A stretch of 64,000 nt of DNA from Kocuria turfanensis (lineage in GTDB: Bacteria > Actinomycetota > Actinomycetes > Actinomycetales > Micrococcaceae), in the NCBI RefSeq assembly GCF_001580365.1, contig NZ_CP014480.1, forward strand, positions 2,357,008 to 2,421,007. Reading direction: 5' to 3'. Below, piece after piece: positions 38,953-49,427 of this stretch. A program made the position numbers and the translations under genes. The number at the start of each line of letters is the position of its first letter. Position 1 is the first letter of the stretch. The notes below the pieces were generated by a model that was given only the letters and a program-made list of their open reading frames with translations, had not been told where the DNA came from and ran no database searches.

Positions 38953-39795
38953 ATGGCAGGACGCACGGCACGGCAGCAGATCGAGGTGGACGGCACCCCG
39001 CTGTCCGTCCTGACGGCCGGGGACCCGCAGGGCCGGCCCCTGCTGCTGCTCCACGGCACCTTCTGGAGCCGGGTGTGGCAGCCGGTGCTGCCGGCCCTGG
39101 GCGAGGCCGCCCGGTGCCTGGCCCTGGACCTGCCCGGCTTCGGCGCCAGCGGCGGGGAGCTCGAGGTGGAGCACGCCACCGTCCCGGCCCTGGCCGGCAC
39201 GGTGCTGGCCGCCGCGGACGCCCTGGGCCTGGAGGAGTTCGACCTGGCCGGCCACGACATCGGCGGCGGGATCGCCCAGCACGTGGCCGCGACCAGCGGA
39301 CGGGTGCGGCGGCTGGTGCTGATGAACTCCGTGATGTTCGACTCCTGGCCGGTGCCGGCCGTCGAGCGCTTCCGGGACCCGCAGGTGCGGGCGGCCACCA
39401 CCGTGGAGGAGCTGCTGGCCGCCCGGGCCGCCTCCACCCGCGGCAGCGTGTCCCGGGAGCTGGGGGAGGAGGAGCTGGCCGAGTACCTGGCGCCCTGGCG
39501 GGACCCGGCCCGGGTCCGGTCCTGGACGGCGCTGGCCGCCGCGGCGGACCCGCGGTACACGATGGACCTGGTGCCGGCCCTGCAGGAGGCCGCGCTGCCC
39601 ACCCGGCTGGTGTGGGGCCGCGACGACGACTTCCAGAAGATCGGCTTCGCACGCCGCTACGTCGAGCAGATCCCGGGCTCCGACCTGGTGGAGGTCGACG
39701 GCAAGCACATCCCCACCGAGGACTCCCCGGCCGCGGTCGCCGCGGCGATGCTGGAGCACCTCACCGGAGCGGACCCGGCCCGGCCGGGGGCGTGA
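38953..39795 (+). CDS. Alpha/beta hydrolase with Asp nucleophile (dehalogenase/epoxide hydrolase-like)
   Basis: 280 residues. The oxyanion motif is LLLHGTFWS (31-39). The nucleophile elbow is AGHDIGGG with Asp102 where esterases have Ser, which marks the haloalkane/haloacetate dehalogenase and epoxide hydrolase branch. The catalytic His lies in DGKHIPTED near the end, and an acidic residue is available in WGRDDDF. ACAGGAGA site. A haloacid-dehalogenase-type gene follows 130 bp downstream, which supports action on halogenated or epoxide compounds. Confidence 0.82.
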   Translation: MAGRTARQQIEVDGTPLSVLTAGDPQGRPLLLLHGTFWSRVWQPVLPALGEAARCLALDLPGFGASGGELEVEHATVPALAGTVLAAADALGLEEFDLAGHDIGGGIAQHVAATSGRVRRLVLMNSVMFDSWPVPAVERFRDPQVRAATTVEELLAARAASTRGSVSRELGEEELAEYLAPWRDPARVRSWTALAAAADPRYTMDLVPALQEAALPTRLVWGRDDDFQKIGFARRYVEQIPGSDLVEVDGKHIPTEDSPAAVAAAMLEHLTGADPARPGA

Positions 39796-39925
39796 CGTCG
39801 GCGGGGCCGGAGCGCCGGTGGGGCTGCCGGGGCGGCGGGCCGTAGGCTCGTCAGCACGCCGCCCTCGGCGCCGCCCGGCCGTGCGCCGGGCCCGTGAACA
39901 GCATCGACAACCGTGAGGTGAGAAC

Positions 39926-40603
39926 GTGGTGAGCAGTCCCCGGACGATCGTCTTCGACGTCAACGAGACCCTGTCCGACATGGCCCCGCTGGGGGAGGCC
40001 TTCACCGCGGCCGGCGCCCCCGCACACCTGGCACAGGTCTGGTTCGCCGGCATCCTCCGCGACGGATTCGCCGTCACGGCCGCCGGCGGCAACGCGGCCT
40101 TCGCCGAGATCGCCCAGGACAGCCTGGTGCGCCTGCTGGCGGAGACCGGCGACGGGGCGGACGAGGCCGCGGCGGGCTCGATCATGTCCGCGCTCAGGAG
40201 CCTGGAGGTGCACCCCGACGTCGTCGCCGGGATCGAGGCCCTGAGCCCGCTGGCCGAGCTGGTCACGCTGAGCAACGGTTCGGCGAGCGTGGCCGAGTCC
40301 CTGCTCGGCCGGGCCGGGGTCCGGGAGCGCTTCCGCGCCCTGCTCAGCGTCGACGACGCCCCGGCCTGGAAGCCGGCCCGGTCCGCCTACGCCTACGCCG
40401 CGGCGCAGTGCGGCCGTCCGGCCGAGCAGATGCTGCTGGTGGCCGTGCACCCGTGGGACGTCCACGGGGCGCACGAGGCGGGGCTGCGGACGGCGTGGCT
40501 CAACCGCACGGGAGCCCAGTACCCGGGCTACTTCGCCCAGCCGGACCTCGAGGCGGCCGATCTGCCCGCCCTGGCCGCGCAGCTGGGCGGCGCCCCGGCC
40601 TGA
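39926..40603 (+). CDS. HAD hydrolase, type II haloacid dehalogenase-like
   Basis: 225 residues. HAD motif I is FDVNETL: nucleophile Asp11 and Asn13 in place of the second Asp, as in (S)-2-haloacid dehalogenases. Motif II is TLSNGS and motif III AWKPARSAY, and the VAVHPWDVHGA segment is also typical of that subgroup. Two adjacent GTG codons (39926, 39929) can serve as start. It would release halide from 2-haloacids; the neighbouring Asp-nucleophile hydrolase could supply or share such substrates. Substrate inferred from family only. Confidence 0.82.
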   Translation: MVSSPRTIVFDVNETLSDMAPLGEAFTAAGAPAHLAQVWFAGILRDGFAVTAAGGNAAFAEIAQDSLVRLLAETGDGADEAAAGSIMSALRSLEVHPDVVAGIEALSPLAELVTLSNGSASVAESLLGRAGVRERFRALLSVDDAPAWKPARSAYAYAAAQCGRPAEQMLLVAVHPWDVHGAHEAGLRTAWLNRTGAQYPGYFAQPDLEAADLPALAAQLGGAPA

Positions 40604-40683
40604 TCCGCGGTGCGGCGGTCGGCGACCGTCCCGCGGCACCGCGCCGGCCGGCGCCGCACCGGCCGGTGCGGCATCCTGGAGCG

Positions 40684-41445
40684 GTGGCTCACATCGTGCT
40701 GGAGGTCGACCCCGCGCTGGAGTTCCTGCTGACCCCGCGCCGGCGCGGGTCCCGCTTCCCGCTCGACGTGCCCGGCACGGACACGGTCGGCCACGTGGTG
40801 CGCATGGTCGGCATCCCGCCGACCGAGGTCGGCACGGTCCGCCTCGACGGCCGCGAGGTCGACCTGGCGACCCGGCCCACCGCCGCGGCCCCCGCGCCGT
40901 CGGAGGCCGGCGACCCCGGCAGCGGGCCCGTGCTCACCGTCGGTGCCCGGCCGAGGCCCCAGCCCACCCGGCACCGTCCTCCGCGCTTCCTGCTCGACGT
41001 CCACCTGCGGCCCCTGGCCCGCCGCCTGCGCCTGCTGGGCCTCGACGCCGCCTGGGAGGCCGACGCCGACGACGCCCACCTCGTGGACCGCGCCGCCCGG
41101 GAGGAGCGGGTGCTGCTCACCCAGGACCGGGGGCTGCTCCACCGCGGGGCCCTGCCCGAGGGCGCCCTGGTGCGCGGTGATCGGGCCGACGAGCAGCTGG
41201 CCGACGTCCTCGACCGGTTCGACCCGCCCCTGGCGCCGTGGACCCGGTGCCTGCGCTGCGGCGCGCCGCTGGAGGAGGCGAGCGCGGAGGACGTGGCCGA
41301 CCAGCTGCTGCCCCGCACCCGGCGGGCGTACCGGTCCTTCTCCCGCTGCACCGGCTGCGGGCAGGCGTACTGGCGCGGGGCCCACGCCGGCCGCCTGGAC
41401 GCCGTCGTCGCCCGGGCCCTTGCCGCGCGGCGGCCCCCGGCGTAG
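40684..41445 (+). CDS. Mut7-C RNase-domain protein with ubiquitin-like N-terminus
   Basis: 253 residues. The first ~85 form a ubiquitin/ThiS-like beta-grasp region (FPLDVPGTDTVGHVVRMVGI). The C-terminal Mut7-C domain starts at RFLLDVHLRPLARRLRLLG with the PIN-like acidic residues, continues with VLLTQDRGLL, and ends in a zinc ribbon made of CLRCG and CTGCG. Mut7-C proteins are predicted RNases. GTG start with TGGAG just upstream. Stands alone between the HAD gene and the ABC-F gene. Confidence 0.88.
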   Translation: MAHIVLEVDPALEFLLTPRRRGSRFPLDVPGTDTVGHVVRMVGIPPTEVGTVRLDGREVDLATRPTAAAPAPSEAGDPGSGPVLTVGARPRPQPTRHRPPRFLLDVHLRPLARRLRLLGLDAAWEADADDAHLVDRAAREERVLLTQDRGLLHRGALPEGALVRGDRADEQLADVLDRFDPPLAPWTRCLRCGAPLEEASAEDVADQLLPRTRRAYRSFSRCTGCGQAYWRGAHAGRLDAVVARALAARRPPA

Positions 41446-41582
41446 CTTGGGGGCCATGTTCTCGTCCTGATGCCCCGGTCCGCGTCCGCGGCCGGCACCG
41501 TCGATCCGAGCCCGAGCGGCTCCGCGCATCCGGTGCCGCACCGGCCCGGCGGGCCCCGCTCCCGCATCGACAGGACCCCACC

Positions 41583-43292
<1,710 letters not shown>

Positions 43293-43328
43293 TGTTGAGG
43301 TCCGTCGACAACCCACGGAGGAGGAGCC

Positions 43329-43634
43329 ATGGCCGCAGCAGTGGACAGGAACTGGTGGCGGAAGGTGCTGGTGATCGCGACCCTGCCGTTCGCGGCACTG
43401 GGCGTCACCGGGTGCGACAACACGGAGTCGGGCGGCGAGGGGGGCACCGAGCAGGAGGCCACCACCGGGACCGAGGAGACCGCCGGCGCCGAGGAGACCG
43501 CCGAGAGCGAGGAGACCGCCGCCCCCGGAGCGACCATCGGCGAGGAGGAGAGCGCGCCGGAGGAGGAGAGCGCCACGGAGGGCGAGCTGCCCTACGAGGA
43601 CGGTGGCCAGGAGGAGGGGCAGGGCGGGAACTGA
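43329..43634 (+). CDS. Small acidic lipoprotein
   Basis: 101 residues. Basic N-terminus, hydrophobic core, then lipobox GVTGC with the cysteine at residue 29. The mature part is almost entirely Glu, Thr, Gly and Ala with repeats such as TEETAGAEETAESEETA, a disordered surface tail. ACGGAGGAGG ribosome binding site. Function unknown. Confidence 0.7.
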   Translation: MAAAVDRNWWRKVLVIATLPFAALGVTGCDNTESGGEGGTEQEATTGTEETAGAEETAESEETAAPGATIGEEESAPEEESATEGELPYEDGGQEEGQGGN

Positions 43635-44040
43635 CCCCGCCGGGGCCCTGCCCCGCTCCGCCCGAGCGCGGGTGTGCCGCGCCCATTCCGATCGACCGCC
43701 GCCCGGTCCAGCCCCACAAGAGGGGGCAGGGCCGGGCGGCATGCTGCGGTGGGCGCGGGCGACCCGACGGCGCGCGGCGGTGCCGCACGTCAGGGCGGGG
43801 TCGCGGGGCCGCCCCGCCGCGGCGCCGGCGGACGGTCACGGTGCCCGGCGCCGTCGTGGGCGAGTCACGGACGAGCACACGGTTCCGGTCGGCCGCCCTG
43901 CGGGGTGAGGATGATGCCATCCCCGGCACGGGCGATCGGGGGGACTCCGGTCGAGGTCGCCCGCCGGGGCTGCTCGTCGGTCCGCGCCGCTCGTCCTGGC
44001 GGTCGTGCGCCGCGGACGGGCCGGACGCGAAAGGACCGCC
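43635..44040. other. Gene-free stretch
   Basis: 406 bp between two small surface-protein genes. Both strands and all frames lack coding character, ribosome binding sites with plausible products, or a clear hairpin. The downstream gene starts directly after AAAGGACC at its right end. Confidence 0.4.
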
Positions 44041-44520
44041 GTGACCACGCCACTCGTTCCCGAACTGCCCGAGGTGCCCGGGACCGCGCGCAGCGCCCCC
44101 GGCCGGGAGGCGGGGCGCCACCGCGCGCCCGACCGCACGATCGAGCGGGCCGCCGTGCTCGCCCTGCTGATGCTGCTCGGGCTGGCCCTGGTCCTGGCCG
44201 CGGTCAGCCGTGTCGCGCCGGTCGTGCCGCTGGTCACCGCGGCGGCCCTGCTGCTCGTGGCCGTCGCCGCGCTGGGACGGGCCCCCGCGGCCGACCGCGC
44301 CGCGCCGCCGGCCCGCCCGGCGGCGGACGGGACGACGTGCGGGCTCGAGGACCGCTCCGACGTCCTGCGCTGCCACCGGCCCGCCGGTCACCCCGGGACC
44401 CACTACGACGAAGGGGCCGGCCAGGCGTTCGAGGACACGCTCGCCGCCCACATCGGCGACGCCGGCGCCTACTACCTCGACCGGCAGGGCCGCCCGGTGC
44501 CCATCGACGACGCCTTCTGA
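44041..44520 (+). CDS. Membrane protein with C-terminal Cys/His motif
   Basis: 159 residues. Two hydrophobic helices lie at about 37-56 and 59-79. A soluble tail follows with CGLEDRSDVLRCHRPAGHPG and a further histidine (C-x10-C-H-x4-GH-x2-x-H pattern), which could bind a metal. The C-terminus ends DAGAYYLDRQGRPVPIDDAF. GTG start with GCGAAAGGACC. Not a family I recognise. Confidence 0.65.
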   Translation: MTTPLVPELPEVPGTARSAPGREAGRHRAPDRTIERAAVLALLMLLGLALVLAAVSRVAPVVPLVTAAALLLVAVAALGRAPAADRAAPPARPAADGTTCGLEDRSDVLRCHRPAGHPGTHYDEGAGQAFEDTLAAHIGDAGAYYLDRQGRPVPIDDAF

Positions 44521-44742
44521 GGAACGCGGTCCGCCCGTCCCGGCCGGCAGGAGGCCTTCCCGGCGGGGCCGTGTCCGAATCGTGTCCGTCATCTTCCCGC
44601 CACGTGCCCGGTGTCCGCTGACCTGCGCCTACGTTGGGGATGTCGCACAGACACGGGGCTCGACAGGCGTCCGGGGGAGGACGCCGCGAGCCGGCACCAG
44701 TCGCGAAGCGGTCCTCGCTTCTCCACCGGATGGGACAGAACC

Positions 44743-45156
44743 ATGAGAAGAACCACCAGGGCAGTCACGGCCGCCGTCTTCGCGGCAGGAGTCGGCCTCG
44801 TCGCCGCCGCGCCGGCGCAGGCGATGGAGATCTCCGACATCAGCGACGCCACGCGGATCGCCGAGGGGGCGGCCGTCCAGGGCACCTACAAGGTCTCCTG
44901 CACCGCGGGCAGCAACGTCTTCGTCTCCCTGAGCGTGACCCAGCGGGTCTCCGAGGGGCGCATCGCCAACGGCAGCTATTTCGAGCAGTGGGCCTGCGAG
45001 GGCGGCGAGGTCGAGATGGACTACCAGGCCGTGGCCTTCAACATGGCCTTCGACGAGGGGCCGGCCGTCATCTCCGGGTTCATCCAGGAGTGCCAGACCG
45101 AGTTCTGCGGGACCGGCACCAACCTGCCGCTGCAGGTCATCGAGATCAGGGACTGA
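44743..45156 (+). CDS. Small secreted protein, function unknown
   Basis: 137 residues. Signal peptide with MRR, hydrophobic core and cleavage after APAQA (about residue 27). The mature ~110 residues contain four cysteines able to form two disulfides and are rich in beta-prone sequence (YKVSCTAGSNVFVSLSVTQR). No known motif. A strong terminator begins 10 bp after its stop codon. Confidence 0.7.
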   Translation: MRRTTRAVTAAVFAAGVGLVAAAPAQAMEISDISDATRIAEGAAVQGTYKVSCTAGSNVFVSLSVTQRVSEGRIANGSYFEQWACEGGEVEMDYQAVAFNMAFDEGPAVISGFIQECQTEFCGTGTNLPLQVIEIRD

Positions 45157-45165
45157 CCGCGGCCC

Positions 45166-45208
45166 GGCCCCGCCCCCGCCGACCCCCCACGTCGGCGGGG
45201 GCGGGGCC
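45166..45208 (+). terminator. Terminator after the secreted-protein gene
   Basis: Perfect 18-bp inverted repeat (45166-45183 with 45191-45208) and a 7-nt loop. Confidence 0.85.
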
Positions 45209-45218
45209 GCTCGCTGCG

Positions 45219-45280
45219 CGCACTCCGTCCCTGCCGGGACGCACTCGTGTCCTGCCGGGGCGCACTCCGGCTCTGCCGGG
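45219..45280. repeat. Three tandem 21-bp repeats
   Basis: Units start at 45219, 45240 and 45261, each CGCACTC, a variable middle, then CTGCCGGG. They lie between the terminator and the FMN-binding remnant; in the frame of that remnant they would encode heptads of the type AHSxPAG. Confidence 0.6.
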
Positions 45281-45334
45281 CACCGGGGCCCGGCAACTCT
45301 GCCCGAAAGTCCACTGCCCGGCCCCCGCCCCCGA

Positions 45335-45532
45335 CCTAGAGTCGACAGCATCGACCGCACCGCCGTTTCCCCCCGCCCCCCGCAGCGGACCGACGACCGC
45401 GCCCTGCCCGCCCTCCAGGAGGAGGTCCTCACGAGGCAGCCGGCGCGGGTCGACGCCGTGAGCGGGGCCGACCACGCCGTGCGGGGCTACCGCTCCGCCT
45501 TCCGGGACCTCGTGGACCGGGCCGGACCGTGA
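45335..45532 (+). pseudogene. Remnant of an FMN-binding domain gene (C-terminal part)
   Basis: In the frame ending at the TGA of 45530-45532 the sequence reads LPALQEEVLTRQ, then ARVDAVSGADHAVRGYRSAF, the C-terminal part of the FMN_bind domain, whose signature is D-VSGAT-TS--Y. The N-terminal half is missing and there is no ATG, GTG or TTG in frame before the motif. A TAGAGT -10-like hexamer (45337-45342) precedes an ATC codon at 45350. The stop overlaps the apbE start (GTGA), the coupling expected for an FMN-binding protein and its flavinylating enzyme. Probably a decayed or truncated gene; use of a rare start codon is the alternative. Confidence 0.5.
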
Positions 45533-46359
45533 GCGCCCCCGCCGTCGAGCTGCGCCGCCCCGAGGGCCGCCGGCACCTCCACCGGGAGCGGATCTGGGGC
45601 ACCACGGTGACCGTCGACGTCCGCGCCGGGGAGGAGCCCCTGCCGGCCGAGCGCGTCGTGCAGCACGCCCTGGACGTGGCCGTGGCCAACATGGGGTGGG
45701 TCGACGCCGTCTTCTCCACCTACCGGCCCGACTCCCTGGTGACCGCGCTGCGGACCGGCCTGCTCGACGAGCGCCGGCTCACCCGGGGCGACCCGGCGCA
45801 GGGGGCCCTGCTCGACGTGCTCCGGCGTTGCCGGGAGGGGCGGCAGCTGACCGACGGCTGCTTCGACCCCTGGGCCGTGCGCGGCGGGTTCGACCCCTCC
45901 GGCTACGTCAAGGCCTGGGCCGCGGAGCGGCTGGCGGACGACCTGGTCCGCGCCGGCTGCCCGAACGTGTGCCTCGACGCCGGCGGGGACGTGGTCACCC
46001 GCGGGGTCGCGGCACCGGGGGAGCCCTGGGCGGTGGGGATCCGCCACCCGGACGACCCCGGCGCGCTCTCGTGGACCGTCCTGCCCGGCGACGGCGCGGT
46101 CTCGACCTCCGGGACCTACGAACGACCCGCCCACATCGTCGACCCCCGCACCGGCCGGCCCGCGGCCGGGGCCCGCTCCGCGACCGTCGTCGGCCCGGAC
46201 GCGCGCCTGGCCGGGATCCTGGCCACGGCCCTCGTGGTCGCCGGCCGGGACGGGGCCCGCTGGTTCTGCGGGCTGGACGAGTGGTCCGCCTGGGTGGTGG
46301 ATCCCGCCCCCGCGGACACCGCGTGGACGATCGGCCGGGACCGGCACCGGACCGGCTGA
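45529..46359 (+). CDS. apbE: FAD:protein FMN transferase (ApbE family)
   Basis: 276 residues. Family features: IWGTTVTVDV at the N-terminus, FDPSGYVKAWAAERL, NVCLDAGGDVVTRG, STSGTYERP and HIVDPRTGRPA. ApbE links FMN covalently to threonine in FMN-binding domains outside the membrane. No signal peptide or lipobox is visible, unlike many members, so it may act in the cytosol or have lost its leader. The GTG start overlaps the stop of the FMN-binding remnant, leaving no intact target in this window. Confidence 0.85.
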   Translation: MSAPAVELRRPEGRRHLHRERIWGTTVTVDVRAGEEPLPAERVVQHALDVAVANMGWVDAVFSTYRPDSLVTALRTGLLDERRLTRGDPAQGALLDVLRRCREGRQLTDGCFDPWAVRGGFDPSGYVKAWAAERLADDLVRAGCPNVCLDAGGDVVTRGVAAPGEPWAVGIRHPDDPGALSWTVLPGDGAVSTSGTYERPAHIVDPRTGRPAAGARSATVVGPDARLAGILATALVVAGRDGARWFCGLDEWSAWVVDPAPADTAWTIGRDRHRTG

Positions 46360-46384
46360 GTCCCGCCGCGGGCCCCGGGGTCGC

Positions 46385-46390
46385 TAGGGT
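46385..46390 (+). promoter_or_regulatory. Candidate -10 element for the UvrA-like gene
   Basis: TAGGGT followed by 7 nt and the GTG at 46398; no ribosome binding site. Fits a leaderless transcript. Confidence 0.4.
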
Positions 46391-46397
46391 GGACGCG

Positions 46398-48914
46398 GTG
46401 AGCATCGACCTCGACACCACTGCGGCCACCGCCCCCGACGCCACCCGCTCCGGCATGGTCCGGGTCCGCGGGGCCTCCGAGCACAACCTGCGCCACGTGG
46501 ACGTGGACATCCCCCGCGACGCGATCGTCGCCTTCACCGGCGTCTCCGGGTCCGGGAAGTCCTCCCTGGCCTTCGGCACCGTCTACGCCGAGGCCCAGCG
46601 GCGCTACCTCGAGTCCGTCGCGCCCTACGCCCGGCGGCTGATCCAGCAGGGGCACAACCCCGCCGTGGAGGAGATCACCGGGCTCCCGCCCGCCGTGGCC
46701 CTCCAGCAGCGGCGCGGGGCCCCCAGCTCCCGCTCCACGGTGGGCACCCTGACCACGCTGTCCAACTCGGTGCGCATGCTCTTCTCCCGGGCGGGCACCT
46801 ACCCCGAGGGCGCCGAGGGCAGCCTGGACTCCGACGCCTTCTCGCCCAACACCGCCGCCGGCGCGTGCCCCGAGTGCTCCGGCCTGGGCACCGTGCACGA
46901 CGTCACCGAGTCCTCCCTGGTCCCGGACCCCGGGCTGAGCATCCGCGAGGGCGCGGTGGCCGCCTGGCCCGGCGCGTGGCAGGGCAAGAACCTGCGGGAC
47001 ATCCTCGTGCACCTGGGCCACGACGTCGACGCCCCGTGGCGGGAGCTGCCCCGGGACGTCCGGGACTGGATCCTGTTCACCGAGGAGCAGCCGGTCGTGG
47101 AGATCACCCCGCAGCGGGACCGCGTGGCGAAGCCCTACAAGGGCCGGTTCTGGAGCGCGCGCAGCCACGTCCTGCACACCCTGGCGGACTCCGCGAGCCC
47201 GCAGATGCGCGAGCGCGTCCTGCGCTTCGTGGTCACCGGCCCGTGCCGCGCGTGCGGGGGCGCCGGGCTGCGCCCGGAGGCGCTCGCCGTGACCTTCGGG
47301 GGCCGGACCATCGCCGAGTTCAACGGGGCGCCCCTGGCCGAGCTGGCCGAGGCGGTGCGCCCGACGGCCGTCCTGGAGCAGGCCGGGACCGCCTCGCGCG
47401 CGGTGACCTCCGGGGAGCGCAGCGAGGCCGCGGTCACCATCGCCCGGGACCTGCTCGCCCGGTTGGAGGTGCTGCTCGGCCTGGGCCTGGGCTACCTGAG
47501 CCTGGACCGGTCCACCCCCACGCTCTCCCCGGGGGAGATGCAGCGGCTGCGCATCGCCACCCAGCTGAGATCGGGACTGTTCGGGGTGGTCTACATGCTC
47601 GACGAGCCCTCCGCGGGCCTGCACCCGGCCGACGCCGAGCCGCTGCTGGCGGTGCTGGAGGAGCTGAAGGCCTCCGGCAACTCGGTGTTCGTGGTGGAGC
47701 ACGACATGGCCGTGGTCCGCCGGGCCGACTGGGTCGTGGACGTGGGCCCGCAGGCCGGGGACCGGGGCGGCTCGGTGCTCTACAGCGGCCCCGTGCCGGG
47801 GCTGGCCGAGGTCCCGGCGTCCGTCACGCGCCCGTTCCTGTTCCCCGACGGGGAGGCCGCCGCACCACCGCCCGCCGCCCGCCGGCCCGAGCGGTGGCTG
47901 CGGCTGCGCGGGGTGCGCCGGCACAACCTCGTCGACCTGGACGTCGAGATCCCCCTGGGGGTGCTCACCGCCGTCACCGGGGTCTCCGGCTCGGGCAAGT
48001 CCACCCTGGTCAGCCAGGTCCTGGCCGAGACCGTGGGACGGCACCTGCACGGCGGGGCGGTGCCCACGGACGACGACGAGGCGGCGCCCGCTCCCGGGGC
48101 GCGGGTGGGCTCCGCCGAGGGCCTGGAACACCTGGACCGGATGATCCGCGTGGACCAGCGGCCCATCGGCCGGACCCCGCGCTCCAACCTGGCCACCTAC
48201 ACCGGGCTCTTCGACGCGGTCCGCAAGCTCTACGCCGCCACCGACGAGGCCCGGGCCCGGGGCTACGGGGCCGGGCGGTTCTCCTTCAACGTGGCCGGCG
48301 GGCGGTGCGAGACCTGCCAGGGCGAGGGCTTCCTCGCCGTGGAGCTGCTGTTCCTGCCCGGCACCTACGGCCCCTGCCCCGACTGCCACGGCGCCCGCTA
48401 CAACCCCGAGACGCTGGAGGTCACGCACCGGGGCCGGAGCATCGCCGACGTGCTGGGCATGCGGGTGGAGACGGCCGCGGAGTTCCTCGCCGACGTCCCG
48501 GCCGCCGCGCGCAGCCTGCGCGCCCTGCTCGACGTGGGTCTCGGCTACCTGCGGCTGGGCCAGCCGGCCACCGAGCTCTCCGGCGGCGAGGCCCAGCGGA
48601 TCAAGCTGGCCACGGAGCTGCAGCGGGCTCGGCGCGGGCACACCCTCTACCTCCTGGACGAACCGACCACCGGGCTGCACCCGCAGGACGTGCAGGCGCT
48701 GCTGCGCCAGCTGAACCGGCTCGTGGACGCGGGCAACACCGTGGTGGTGGTGGAGCACGCCATGGACGTGGTGGCCCGGGCGGACCGGGTGATCGACATG
48801 GGCCCCTCCGGCGGCGAGGCCGGTGGGCGGATCCTCTGCGCCGGCACCCCCGCCGAGGTCGCCGCGTGCCCGTCGAGCCGCACCGCCCCCTACCTGGCCG
48901 CCGCCCTCCGCTGA
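46398..48914 (+). CDS. UvrA-like ABC ATPase (short UvrA paralogue)
   Basis: 838 residues, about 110 shorter than true UvrA. Walker A motifs GVSGSGKS start at 48 and again near residue 528; signatures are LSPGEMQRLRIA and LSGGEAQRIKLA; Walker B regions are LDEPSAGLHP and LDEPTTGLHP. Zinc-binding pairs CPECSG, CRACGG, CETCQG and CPDCHG are present. The shorter length suggests reduced insertion domains, including the UvrB-binding part, as in UvrA2/DrrC-type paralogues linked to resistance to DNA-binding drugs in actinobacteria. Leaderless start after TAGGGT. Follows apbE by 38 bp. Confidence 0.87.
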   Translation: MSIDLDTTAATAPDATRSGMVRVRGASEHNLRHVDVDIPRDAIVAFTGVSGSGKSSLAFGTVYAEAQRRYLESVAPYARRLIQQGHNPAVEEITGLPPAVALQQRRGAPSSRSTVGTLTTLSNSVRMLFSRAGTYPEGAEGSLDSDAFSPNTAAGACPECSGLGTVHDVTESSLVPDPGLSIREGAVAAWPGAWQGKNLRDILVHLGHDVDAPWRELPRDVRDWILFTEEQPVVEITPQRDRVAKPYKGRFWSARSHVLHTLADSASPQMRERVLRFVVTGPCRACGGAGLRPEALAVTFGGRTIAEFNGAPLAELAEAVRPTAVLEQAGTASRAVTSGERSEAAVTIARDLLARLEVLLGLGLGYLSLDRSTPTLSPGEMQRLRIATQLRSGLFGVVYMLDEPSAGLHPADAEPLLAVLEELKASGNSVFVVEHDMAVVRRADWVVDVGPQAGDRGGSVLYSGPVPGLAEVPASVTRPFLFPDGEAAAPPPAARRPERWLRLRGVRRHNLVDLDVEIPLGVLTAVTGVSGSGKSTLVSQVLAETVGRHLHGGAVPTDDDEAAPAPGARVGSAEGLEHLDRMIRVDQRPIGRTPRSNLATYTGLFDAVRKLYAATDEARARGYGAGRFSFNVAGGRCETCQGEGFLAVELLFLPGTYGPCPDCHGARYNPETLEVTHRGRSIADVLGMRVETAAEFLADVPAAARSLRALLDVGLGYLRLGQPATELSGGEAQRIKLATELQRARRGHTLYLLDEPTTGLHPQDVQALLRQLNRLVDAGNTVVVVEHAMDVVARADRVIDMGPSGGEAGGRILCAGTPAEVAACPSSRTAPYLAAALR

Positions 48915-49010
48915 CCCGTCCCCGCCTCCCGCGCCGAGGTCGCACGCAGCGGCGACCGCGCGCGGGTGGGTGGCCGAGAGACGCAACCCCGCGGGAGCGG
49001 GGCCCACGGG

Positions 49011-49044
49011 CAGCCCCCGCGCGCCGGGCGGCGGGCGGGGGCTG
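49011..49044. terminator. Bidirectional terminator between the UvrA-like and antitoxin-like genes
   Basis: CAGCCCCCGC and GCGGGGGCTG pair over 10 bp and continue inward with one mismatch. Lies between convergent genes. Confidence 0.7.
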
Positions 49045-49060
49045 CGGGGAGCGCTGCGGG

Positions 49061-49261
49061 TCAGGGCTGCTGCTGGTCCTGGTCCCCGGTGCCGAGGAAG
49101 CCGCCGGCCTTCTCCTGCGCCTGGTCGACCTGGTCCTCGTACTTCCTGCCGGTGCGCTCGTCGACGGCGTCGCCGCCGCGGTCGACGCCCTGCTGCACCT
49201 TGTCCGGGTGCTGCTCCGCGAAGTCCTTCGCCTTGTCCGCGAATCCTCCCATGTCCACCAT
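49061..49261 (-). CDS. MT0933-like antitoxin-family protein, copy 1
   Basis: 66 residues, strongly charged and helical: FADKAKDFAEQHPDKVQQGV, then DRGGDAVDERTGRKYEDQVD and a Gln-rich tail. This pattern matches the small actinobacterial family named after M. tuberculosis MT0933. No toxin gene lies next to it, and many members are now seen as stress proteins, so the antitoxin name is only a family label. AAGGGAAC site. A hairpin at 49285-49307 ends 23 nt before the ATG. Paralogue at 55751. Confidence 0.75.
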   Translation of the reverse strand: MVDMGGFADKAKDFAEQHPDKVQQGVDRGGDAVDERTGRKYEDQVDQAQEKAGGFLGTGDQDQQQP

Positions 49262-49284
49262 GGTCGTTCCCTTCGTCGATCGGT

Positions 49285-49307
49285 TCCGGTGGGCGCCGCC
49301 CACCGGA
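49285..49307 (-). promoter_or_regulatory. Leader hairpin of antitoxin-like copy 1
   Basis: TCCGGTGGGC / GCCCACCGGA, perfect 10-bp stem with a 3-nt loop, 23 nt upstream of the start codon. The paralogue has an unrelated-sequence hairpin of equal size at the same place. Confidence 0.5.
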
Positions 49308-49427
49308 GGGACTCTCCCATCCTGGTCCCCGGGCGGGGCCCTGGCCACCCCGAGCCGAGATCGCGGCTCACGGCGACACGACCGTGCCCGGTCGCCGACA
49401 CGGGCAGCCTCGCGGGTCAGAGGGGGG

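Noticed and set aside
43635..44040. Hidden gene or small RNA in a 400-bp gap
   Set aside because: Frames on both strands have irregular codons and no sensible start, and no promoter-hairpin pair could be supported.
49061..49261. Toxin-antitoxin module at the MT0933-like genes
   Set aside because: Neither copy has a small toxin gene beside it; the name is only a family label.
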